Assembly (NCBI RefSeq): GCF_014649395.1
Contig: NZ_BMSY01000009.1
Span: 124,001 to 188,000 of the forward strand
Direction: 5' to 3'
From: Streptomyces aureoverticillatus
GTDB taxonomy: Bacteria; Actinomycetota; Actinomycetes; Streptomycetales; Streptomycetaceae
DNA length: 64,000 bases
The notes beneath the pieces are model-generated. The model ran no database searches and was not told where the DNA came from. It saw only the letters and a list, made by a program, of their open reading frames with translations. This document shows, one piece after another, positions 15,710 through 24,700 of the stretch. The position numbers and the translations under genes were made by a program. The stretch's first letter is position 1; every line of letters starts with the position of its first letter.

Positions 15710-16666
15710 TCAGAGCCCTCTTTTGAACCCCCGCCCGCGACCCAGCGCCGCGCACTGGGCGGCACTGAGCCGCCCCGGCCTGGCGACGACGCCGTACGCT
15801 CCCGCCGCGTCGCGGCGCACGGCCACCGGGTCGGCGATGTCGGGATGCTGTTCGGCGTCGTACAGCGCAGTGGCGACACGGTCCTCGGACCATCCCAGAG
15901 CGGACGCCAACTCCGCTGCCGTCAGGGGCACTTCCGCATGGACGAGCGCTGCGAGGACGGTCAGGGCGTCGGCGAAGGCGAGGGCGGTGGTGCCGCCGGC
16001 CATGTCGTCGCTGAGACTCGTGAAGAACTGCCGCATATGGTCGAGGCGGGCGCCCGCGGGTGTGCCCGGGTCGAGCACCTCGGCGCCCGCCTGCGCGGTG
16101 TCGGCCATCATCGCGTTCGTACGGGCGCTGGTCAGCCAGGTGCGCAGCCATACGTCGTCGTCGATGACGTACCGCTCACGCCGCCCGGAGGCATCGCGTT
16201 CGCGGCGCAGCAGCTCCAGGCGGTCCAGATAGCCGACCGCCTTGGAGACCGAGGCGGGGCTGACCCGCAGCCGCCGCGTCAGCTCGGCTGCGGTCGACGC
16301 CCCGGAGTCGGTGGCGACGAGGCTCGCGAGCACCCGGGCCGCCATGCGCGGCAGCCCCGTGTGCACCATCAGCTCCGCGAACTGGTCCACGAAGGCGCGT
16401 ACGGCCTCCGGGTCGCGCCCGTGTCCCGCGGCTTCGGCGGGCGCGGCCTCGTCCCGCGCCGAGGCGGTGCGACGGGCGCGGCGGGCGGTGGCGTGGTGGG
16501 CGTGGTCGGCCCGGTAGCCGCGGGGACCGCCGTTGCGGGCCACTTCCCTGCTGACGGTCGACGTCGGCCTGCCGAGCCGCCGGGCGATCTCCGCGTACCC
16601 GAGCCCGTCGGCGAGCCCGGCGGCGACGCGCAGCCGGTCCTCGTGGGTGAGCCTGCCTCCGGGCAT
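15710..16666 (-). CDS. Transcriptional regulator: IS30-type HTH fused to a MarR/GbsR-like domain
   Basis: A 318-residue protein. Residues 1-70 match the HTH_38 domain of IS30 transposases: LTHEDRLRVAAGLADGLGYA, then EIARRLGRPTSTVSREVARN, then YRADHAHHATARRARR. Residues about 85-210 form a winged helix of the GbsR/MarR kind (STAAELTRRLRVSPASVSKA, YLDRLELLRRERDASGRRER). A third part (about 215-318) contains another possible HTH (LTAAELASALGWSEDRVATA). No transposase DDE domain is present, so it is a regulator and not a broken element. It is divergent from an ABC-2 exporter and probably controls it through the ATTGC motifs between them. Confidence 0.8.
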   Translation of the reverse strand: MPGGRLTHEDRLRVAAGLADGLGYAEIARRLGRPTSTVSREVARNGGPRGYRADHAHHATARRARRTASARDEAAPAEAAGHGRDPEAVRAFVDQFAELMVHTGLPRMAARVLASLVATDSGASTAAELTRRLRVSPASVSKAVGYLDRLELLRRERDASGRRERYVIDDDVWLRTWLTSARTNAMMADTAQAGAEVLDPGTPAGARLDHMRQFFTSLSDDMAGGTTALAFADALTVLAALVHAEVPLTAAELASALGWSEDRVATALYDAEQHPDIADPVAVRRDAAGAYGVVARPGRLSAAQCAALGRGRGFKRGL

Positions 16667-16772
16667 CGTGCCGCGCTCCCCTCCGCCCCGCAGGCCTCCG
16701 GCCCGCAGGCTTCCGGCCCGCCGGCGGGGCCTCCGGTCGATGACCCGGACAGTATGCGTTCACGAGCATCTC

Positions 16773-16874
16773 ATTGCAACGCCAAAGACCGGCGCATTGC
16801 GTTCATCCTCAACTCCATTGCAATAGATGGCCGATTGACTCGAAAGAATACTGATGCACGCCCTCAATCAATTG
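16773..16874. promoter_or_regulatory. A+T-rich divergent regulatory region with repeated ATTGC motifs
   Basis: In a stretch clearly poorer in G+C than its surroundings, ATTGCAA (16773-16779), ATTGCGTT (16796-16803), the palindrome ATTGCAAT (16817-16824) and CAATTGCCC (16868-16876) recur, with AACGCAACG just downstream. It separates the IS30-HTH/MarR-like regulator and the ABC exporter and probably holds both promoters and the operators. Confidence 0.5.
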
Positions 16875-16933
16875 CCCCTGCACTGAACGCAACGTAGCTT
16901 TCGCGTCCGATGAACAGCGAGGGCATGGAAGCG

Positions 16934-17889
16934 ATGACAACGAATACCGGCGATCACGGCGGCGTCGCGCTCGACGTCGAAGGGCTGCGGATGCGGTACG
17001 GCACGACCGACGTCCTGCGGGAGGTGACGTTCCGCGCCCGGCACGGCGAAGTCGTGGCCCTTCTCGGGCCCAACGGCGCGGGCAAGACGACCACGATCGA
17101 GATCCTGGAGGGCTTCCGGATGCGCTCCGCGGGCCGGGTCTCCGTCCTCGGCACGGATCCCGCGCACGCCGACGAGGCATGGCGGGCCCGCGTCGGCGTC
17201 GTCCTCCAGTCCTGGCGGGACCACGGCAAGTGGCGGGTGCGGGAGCTGCTCGCGCACTTCGGTTCGTATTACGTTCCGTACGCCACCGAGGCGGTGCGGC
17301 GGCCGTGGGACACCGATGAACTCCTCGCCGCCGTCGGCCTGTCGGACCACGCGGGCGACAAGGTCAGGACGCTGTCCGGCGGGCAGCGGCGCCGCCTCGA
17401 CGTGGCGATCGGCCTCGTGGGCCGCCCCGAACTCCTCTTCCTCGACGAGCCCACGGCGGGCCTGGACCCGCGGGCCCGCCACGAGTTCCACGGCCTGGTG
17501 CGCCGCCTCGCCGCCGAGCACCGGACCACGATCCTGCTCACCACGCACGACCTGGCGGAGGCGGACAAGCTCGCCGACCGCATCATGATCCTCTCCGGCG
17601 GCCGGATCGTCGCGGACGGCACGGCGGACGAGCTGGCCCGGCGCACGGCCGGGGCGGACGAGGTGCGCTGGACGTGCGACGGCCGGCGCTTCAGGCACAC
17701 GACGGCCGAATCGACGGCGTTCGTACGGGAGTTGTTCCGGGAGCACGGTGAGGCCATCGGTGAACTGGAGGTCCGCAGGGCCTCGCTGGAGGACACGTAC
17801 ATGACGCTGGTGCACGAGCACGAGAGCGGATCCGGCGGAGCCGGTGAGGCATTCGGTGCGGGCGAGGGGCAGGCGGCGGTGTCGTCACG

Positions 17890-17893
<4 letters not shown>
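16934..17893 (+). CDS. ABC-2 type transporter, ATP-binding protein
   Basis: A 319-residue ATPase with Walker A GPNGAGKT, a Q-loop (VVLQSWRDHGKWRV), the signature LSGGQRRRLDVA, Walker B LLFLDEPTAGLD and the H-loop TTHDL. The DrrA-like C-terminal extension is also present. It powers a drug or lipid exporter with the permease that follows. ATG 16934 has GAGGG ten bases upstream; ATG 16925 or 16910 are possible alternatives. The stop overlaps the permease start (ATGA), so translation is coupled. It is probably controlled by the divergent IS30-HTH/MarR-like regulator. Confidence 0.92.
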
Positions 17894-18834
<941 letters not shown>

Positions 18835-18910
18835 GGGGCGCCGGACGGTCAGGCCTGCGGAGCGTCGAGGAGCGCCCGGGCGCGCACCCACCGACCGGAG
18901 GAGGCTCCAG

Positions 18911-19435
18911 GTGACCACGCGTCATGTCGGCTCGTCTCCGAACCAGCACGGCGCGGTTGCCGTACCGGCAGCCGATGTGGTCGACGTTCGTCGTCGAGGC
19001 GGTGCCGACCGGTCTGTCCCCCCTACTGCGACGCACCGCTCCGGTCCGAGCCCCCCTCTGGCACGGACCGCAGCCATGTGGCATCTGTCGACCAGGAGCA
19101 CCGGACAGCTGGCAGACGAGGGCGTCTCGGCCCTCGACCTGGCGTGCCACCTGCACCCCACACCGGCTGTGTGCGGCGTCCCCGTCGACGCCGCCCGCGA
19201 AGTCATCGGGGAGTTGGAGCCGTTCGACCGCGGCCTGTACACCGGCCTCGTCGGCTGGTGTGACGCCGCCGGGAACGGCGAGTGGGCGGTCACCCTGCGC
19301 TGCGCCGAGGTGGGCACCCACCGCATGCGGCTGTTCGCCGACGCCGGAATCGTCGCGGATTCGTGTCCGCTCGCCGAGACGCGCGAGACCGAGGCCACAT
19401 TCGGCACGTTCCTCCACACGACCGCGGCCCCGTGA
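18911..19435 (+). pseudogene. Truncated isochorismate synthase (EntC/DhbC/MenF type, C-terminal fragment)
   Basis: From about base 19076 the frame encodes roughly 115 residues closely matching the C-terminal end of isochorismate synthases: ALDLACHLHPTPAVCGVP, ELEPFDRGLYTGLVGW, GNGEWAVTLRCAEV and AGIVADSCPLAETRETEATF. A whole enzyme is about 400 residues, so the first two thirds of the chorismate-binding fold, with most catalytic residues, are missing. The open frame extends upstream to a GTG at 18911 with AGGAGG before it, but those 55 residues are unlike the family. No siderophore or menaquinone gene is adjacent. It is most likely a remnant; production of a short protein cannot be excluded. 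Confidence 0.75.
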
Positions 19436-19527
19436 GTCCGAGCGTCCCCCCCCACGTGACCTTCGAAGCCTCAAGGTCGATACTTCCGGAAGCAGGACTG
19501 ACGCCGACGATCCGCGTGACCGGCCAG

Positions 19528-19556
19528 AACAGGTCCATGACCGCCGGAACAGGTCG
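19528..19556. promoter_or_regulatory. Direct repeat GAACAGGTC (two copies) upstream of dhaK
   Basis: GAACAGGTC occurs at 19528-19536 and 19548-19556, 20 bp apart (about two helical turns on one DNA face), 30-60 bp before the dhaK start. It may be a regulator site for the dha operon. This is inference; no regulator gene is adjacent. Confidence 0.35.
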
Positions 19557-19588
19557 GGGACCCGGTCGCCAAGCTCCAGGAGGTACCC

Positions 19589-20581
19589 GTGAAGATGCTC
19601 ATCAATGTGGCGGAGACCGTGGTCGCGGACGCGCTCAGGGGGATGGCGGCCGCGCATCCGGAGCTGGCCGTGGACGTGGAGAACCGGGTGATCACGCGGG
19701 CGGACGCGCCCGTCGCCGGGAAGGTCGCGCTGGTGTCGGGCGGCGGGTCCGGGCACGAGCCGCTGCACGGCGGGTTCGTGGGACCGGGGATGCTGTCGGC
19801 GGCGTGTCCCGGTGAGGTGTTCACCTCGCCCGTGCCCGACCAGATGGTGCGGGCGGCGGCGGCCGTGGACAGCGGCGCGGGTGTGCTGTTCGTCGTGAAG
19901 AACTACACCGGCGACGTCCTGAACTTCGACATGGCCGCGGAGTTGGCCGAGGACGAGGGGATCCAGGTCGCCAAGGTCCTCGTCAACGACGACGTGGCGG
20001 TGACCGACAGCCTCTACACGGCCGGGCGGCGCGGCACCGGCGCGACCCTCTTCGTGGAGAAGCTCGCGGGCGCGGCCGCCGAGGAGGGCATGCCGCTGGA
20101 GCGCGTGGAGGCGATCGCCCGGCAGGTGAATGAGAACTCGCGCAGTTTCGGGGTCTCGCTCAGCGCCTGCTCCACCCCGGCGAAGGGCTCGCCGACGTTC
20201 GACCTGCCCGCCGGTGAGCTGGAGCTGGGCGTCGGCATCCACGGCGAACCGGGGCGCGAGCGGCGCGCCATGATGACGTCCCGGGAGATCGCCGACTACG
20301 CCGTCGACGTGATCCTCCAGGACCTGGACCCGCGCGACCCCGTGCTCGTCCTCGTCAACGGCATGGGCGCCACCCCGCTGTTGGAGCTGTACGGCTTCAA
20401 CGCCGAGGTCCAGCGCGTGCTCGGCGAACGCGGCGTCCCCGTGGCCCGCACCCTCGTCGGCAACTACGTGACCTCCCTCGACATGGCGGGCGCCTCCGTG
20501 ACGCTGTGCCGGGTCGACGAGGAGCTGCTGCGGCTGTGGGACGCGCCGGTCCGCACCGCGGGGCTGCGCTGGGGCATGTGA
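19589..20581 (+). CDS. dhaK: Dihydroxyacetone kinase, substrate-binding subunit DhaK
   Basis: A 330-residue protein. It shows the Dha-binding core SGGGSGHEPLHGGFVG (residues 50-65), GVLFVVKNYTGDVLNFDMA, and His218 in GVGIHGEPG, the residue that forms the covalent hemiaminal with dihydroxyacetone in this family. With DhaL and DhaM it phosphorylates dihydroxyacetone to dihydroxyacetone phosphate in the cytoplasm. I chose the GTG at 19589 because AGGAGG lies five bases before it; an ATG two codons later is less well spaced. It is the first gene of the dhaKLM operon. Confidence 0.95.
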   Translation: MKMLINVAETVVADALRGMAAAHPELAVDVENRVITRADAPVAGKVALVSGGGSGHEPLHGGFVGPGMLSAACPGEVFTSPVPDQMVRAAAAVDSGAGVLFVVKNYTGDVLNFDMAAELAEDEGIQVAKVLVNDDVAVTDSLYTAGRRGTGATLFVEKLAGAAAEEGMPLERVEAIARQVNENSRSFGVSLSACSTPAKGSPTFDLPAGELELGVGIHGEPGRERRAMMTSREIADYAVDVILQDLDPRDPVLVLVNGMGATPLLELYGFNAEVQRVLGERGVPVARTLVGNYVTSLDMAGASVTLCRVDEELLRLWDAPVRTAGLRWGM

Positions 20582-20670
20582 GCACCTCAGGGCCACGGCC
20601 CTCCGATCAGGGCCCGGCTCCCCGACGTAAGGCCCCGGCCCCCGACGTATCGACAACGCAAGGAGTTTCA

Positions 20671-21273
20671 GTGCTCGACGCCGATTTCTTCCGCCGCTGG
20701 CTGACCACGGCCGCCGCGGCCGTCGACCGCGAGGCGGAGCGGCTCACCGAGTTGGACTCGCCCATCGGCGACGCCGACCACGGCAGCAACCTCCAGCGCG
20801 GCTTCACCGCCGTCGTCTCCGTCCTGGAGAAGGAGGCACCGGACACCCCCGGCGCCGTCCTGATGCAGGCGGGACGGCAGTTGATCTCCACTGTGGGCGG
20901 CGCGTCCGGCCCGTTGTACGGCACCCTGCTGCGCCGCACCGGCAAGGCACTCGGTGACGCGGCCCAGGTCAGCGAGGCCGAGTTCGCCGACGCGCTGCGC
21001 ACCGGCGTCGACGCCGTGGCCGCGCTCGGCGGCGCCGCGCCCGGCGACAAGACCATGCTGGACGCCCTCGTCCCCGCGGTCGACGCGCTCCCCACGTCGT
21101 TCGCGGCGGCCCGCGCCGCCGCCCACGAGGGTGCCCTCGCCACCACGCCGTTGCAGGCCCGCAAGGGCAGGGCGAGCTATCTGGGCGAACGCAGCATCGG
21201 CCACCAGGACCCGGGGGCCACCTCGTCGGCCCTGCTGTTCGAGGCGCTGGCCGAGACGGCCGAGGAGGCGTGA
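20671..21273 (+). CDS. dhaL: Dihydroxyacetone kinase, nucleotide-binding subunit DhaL
   Basis: A 200-residue helical-barrel protein with the metal/ADP-binding signature SPIGDADHGSNLQRGF (residues 30-45), SGPLYGTLLRRTGKAL, PGDKTMLDALVPAVDAL and the C-terminal ARKGRASYLGERSIGHQDPG. In PTS-dependent systems it keeps ADP bound as a cofactor that is rephosphorylated by DhaM. The start is GTG 20671 with AAGGAG before it; the longer open frame from 20506 overlaps dhaK and is not used. An 88-bp gap to dhaK contains short CAGGGCC/GCCCCGGC repeats. Confidence 0.95.
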   Translation: MLDADFFRRWLTTAAAAVDREAERLTELDSPIGDADHGSNLQRGFTAVVSVLEKEAPDTPGAVLMQAGRQLISTVGGASGPLYGTLLRRTGKALGDAAQVSEAEFADALRTGVDAVAALGGAAPGDKTMLDALVPAVDALPTSFAAARAAAHEGALATTPLQARKGRASYLGERSIGHQDPGATSSALLFEALAETAEEA

Positions 21274-21274
21274 C

Positions 21275-21685
21275 ATGAGTGACGACAGCAAGCTCGTGGG
21301 CATCGTGCTCGTCTCCCACAGCGGACCCGTCGCCGAGTCCGTGGCCGCGCTCGCCTCGGGTCTCGCGGGCGGCGGCACCGCTCCCGTGGCCGCCGCGGGA
21401 GGCACCGAGGACGGCGGTCTCGGCACCAGCTCCGAGCTGATCACCGCCGCCGCGGAACGGGTCGACCGGGGTGCGGGCGTAGCGATCCTGGCGGACCTGG
21501 GCAGCGCCGTCCTCACGGTCAAGGCCCTGATCGCCGAGGGCGACGAACTCCCGGACGGCGCGCGCCTCGTGGACGCGCCCTTCGTGGAGGGCGCGGTCGC
21601 GGCGGTCGTGACGGCGTCGACGGGCGCCGACATCGCGGCCGTGGAGACCGCGGCGCAGGAGGCGTACGCCTACCGGAAGGCGTGA
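21275..21685 (+). CDS. dhaM: PTS-dependent dihydroxyacetone kinase phosphotransferase subunit DhaM
   Basis: A 136-residue EIIA-Man-like protein. It starts LVGIVLVSHSGPVAESVA with the phosphorylatable His15, followed by GTEDGGLGTSSELI and VAILADLGSAVLTV. It carries only the EIIA-like domain, without HPr or EI extensions, so it must take phosphate from the cell's general PTS HPr. The start is one base after the dhaL stop, indicating coupled translation. It completes the dhaKLM operon and ends about 50 bp before the convergent STAND gene. Confidence 0.95.
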   Translation: MSDDSKLVGIVLVSHSGPVAESVAALASGLAGGGTAPVAAAGGTEDGGLGTSSELITAAAERVDRGAGVAILADLGSAVLTVKALIAEGDELPDGARLVDAPFVEGAVAAVVTASTGADIAAVETAAQEAYAYRKA

Positions 21686-21720
21686 CGCACGGCCCGCGAC
21701 GCCGGTCGCCGCGGTGAGGT

Positions 21721-21762
21721 CTCACCGGCAAGCGGTCAGGCCTCACCGGCAAGCAGTCGGGC
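21721..21762. repeat. 21-bp tandem duplication across the STAND gene stop codon
   Basis: Two 21-bp copies (21721-21741 and 21742-21762), identical at 19 of 21 positions, begin CTCACCGGCAAGC. The minus-strand stop at 21736-21738 lies in the first copy, so the last codons (Leu-Leu-Ala-Gly-Glu-Ala) are duplicated beyond the stop. Confidence 0.85.
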
Positions 21763-24700
21763 CTCGTGGGGAAGGGCACCGATGACGTGCTCCTGCAGCA
21801 GGCGAACGTTGCGGCGGCGCACGTCGGGCGGCCAGGCGGGAGCGGTGCCCCACCCCACGAGCGCCGCGGCTCTCCAATAGCGCGAATCGAGACCGCGCGC
21901 CCGCGCCAGGGCCTCGTCCGCGAGTCCGATCCCCACCAGGCCGGAGAAGAACGTACGGGCAACGTCACCCAGCTCAACGCTGACCTCAAGGAACCGGTGG
22001 AACAGGAACTCGGCGAGGTCCACACGTCCGGCCCTGAGCAGCGCCTGAACGAACCGCTCCGTCACATCGGCCTCACCCTCGCCGACTTCCTCCCACACGG
22101 CGACGGCCCGCTCCGCCAGCTGCCCAGCGGCCTCCATCTCCCCCGCCGCGACACACCTCTCCACGAGGTCGGGCAGGGCGAAGGACAGGTCCAGCTCCTC
22201 GACGACACGCAGCGCGTAGTCGTTCATGCCCACGGACACCAGGGCGTCGCAGATCCGGTACTGGGCCACGAAGTCGTCCTCGACGCCGACGTTCTTCGTG
22301 ATCTCGTACGCCTCGGCCGCGTAGACGCGTGCGGCCTCGTCCAGTCCGGCACGGCACAGCGCGAGGGCCATCGACGCCCGAGGGCCGGCTCCGGCCGCCT
22401 CCGTCATGGGCTCGGCTCTCCGCCGGAAGGCGGCCAGCGCCCGGCCGACGGCCTCCGTCCGGTCCCGCAAGGGCCCGGCAGCCGTCAACGCCGCGCAGAG
22501 CGCGGACAGGCACGTGTCACGGTCCCTGAGGCGGCTCGCCATGCCGATGGCCCGCCCCAGCAGCGCGTCGGCCGTCGCCTCGTCCGTCGTGCGGCAGCAG
22601 CCCGACAGCTTCGCGAGCGCTTCGACACGGCGTGCGACGGGCCGTACGCGCGCCAGGGCGGTCTCGCAGTGCTCGACGCCGTCGGTGCGGTGGAGCACCT
22701 CCACGGCACACAGCACGGCGGACCACAGGATCCCGTGCCCCTGCCACCGCGGCCGCTCCTCCTGCCCCCACTCCTCGATGAGGCCGTGCGCGAGGTCCCG
22801 CGCGACACCGGACTCGGCCTCCGCCCACGCGACGGCCAGCTCGGCGCGGTCCTCGGGTTCCCAGGTCGCGTACGCGTCGGCCGGAGCCGGAGGTCCGGCG
22901 ACCGCCTCCGCGAGCTCGACCGCCCGGAGGGAGTCGCTCCGCCACGGCTGGTGGGTAATGGCGTCGGCTACGCGGCGCGCCCCGGTGAGGTCGCCCACGT
23001 CGACCGATGCGACGGTCACGTCGTGCAGAAGATCGATGAAGTAGGGGTGGCTGTCGCGTCGGCTCAGGGCGAGCGCGCGGCGCGCGGTCCTGGCCGCCCC
23101 CTCGCGATCCCCGGCCGCCAACAGGCCTTCACCCAGCTGCACCAGGCCGTCGCTCAGATGCGAGCCCGGAAACTCGATGGCGTCGACGCTCCGGACCAAG
23201 CGGCGCATGAACCGCACGTCGGCATCACCTCCCCGGGCCTGCGTCGCGCTCAGATACGCCAGCGAGACCAGCCTCATCGCCTCGTGGCTCTGCGCTTGGG
23301 CCTGGCCCAGCTCGCGCGCCAGGATGCGGTCCGCGTGCACGTTGCGGCCCTCCGCGACGAGGGCATCGATCAACGCGGCATGGACGCTCGCCCGCAGGAA
23401 GTCCCCCTGGCCCGTGAGCTGCGAGGCGATGCCGATCGCGTCGTCGACTCGATCGGCGCGCACCAGGCCGGTGACGACCTGGCTGATCGGCACGCTGCCG
23501 TTGCTGCCGAGCAGAGAGAGGAACGTCTTCTCGCACGCCTTGCGTGCCAGGTCAGTGGCGGCGTCGAGGTCGCCCAGACGGGCCAGTACGGCCGCGGCTG
23601 CCGCCCACACCCACGTGTGGAGCTTCCCGTGCTCGGCCTCGTATGCGAAGAGCCGGGTGAGTGCCGAGCGCGCCGCGTCCGGCTCACCGGCCTCGACCAG
23701 GTACTCCGCGCAGGCGCAGAACAGCCGCTGATCCGGATCGCCGAGCCAGTCAGCCGCCACGAACCGCGGCATCGGTCGTCCGGTCTTCTTGGCGGCTCGT
23801 GCACAGGCGCGCAGGGCGACGAGCTGCCAGTACCGGTCGGTGCGGGCCGAGGCGAACTTCCAGGCCCTGTCGGACAGTTCCCCCGCCCGCTCGCCGGCTC
23901 CGGTGTCGGCGAGCGCTTCGGCCACCTCCGCCAGCGCATCCGCGCGGTACCGTTCCTCGACGCTGAGGGCGATGCCCTCCGCCTGCCGTGCCTGCCCCGT
24001 GCACACGAGAAGCCTGAGCAGTCCCGCCGGGAGACCTGACGTACTGGCGGTGGCGGCCAGATGGTGCAGGTCGAGCGCGAACTCGACTTCAAGATCGCGG
24101 CTCGCGCGGCCGTCAGCGGCACGCAGTTCCTCACGTGCGAGCGCGATGGTCTCCAAGAACGTCGACTCGTGCCCGTACGTCTCAAGGAGCCGCTGCCTGC
24201 GGGCGGTGGTCACCAGGCCGACGAGGCGGTCACCGCCCACGAGTTCGCGGTGGGCGCGTACGAAGTGGTGGAGGCCGTGCAGCAGGAAGGGCGGGGTCGT
24301 GTCGGGCCAGCCACGGTCGGCGTGGCGCTCCGCCCAGGCGATGACCTGCTGGATCTCCTGTGCGTGGCGCGCCTTGCCCACCCATTCCTCGACGAATTCG
24401 CCGTACGTGATGTGCGCCCATTGGTAGCCGGTTCCGCCGACTTCGAGGGCGAGTGGCAGCAGGCAGCGTTCGATGCCCTGGAGGTGCCTGGCGACGTGGC
24501 CGACGCTCAGGTCGAGGAGGTCGGCGAGGTCGTGCCGCGTCAGGGGCGCGGCCGCGATGCGCAGGAGCGTCGCGATACGCTCGGGGGCCGGGTCGGGCGA
24601 CGAGAGCCAGTCCTCCAAATGCCGTCGCGCGTCGTCGCTCTTCGCCTCGGCGTGCGGACTCCTGTCCAGAGCGACGACGTCGACCGGCGTCGCCGCCAGG

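Noticed and set aside
15710..15880. IS30 insertion element
   Set aside because: Only the HTH_38 domain is present, fused to a regulator; there is no DDE catalytic region or terminal inverted repeat.
18924..19592. Alternative plus-strand frame over the isochorismate synthase remnant
   Set aside because: Ser/Arg/Pro-rich shifted frame; only the frame ending at 19435 carries family motifs.
21766..24039. Plus-strand open frame of 757 codons
   Set aside because: Antisense to the STAND NTPase; no recognisable domain.
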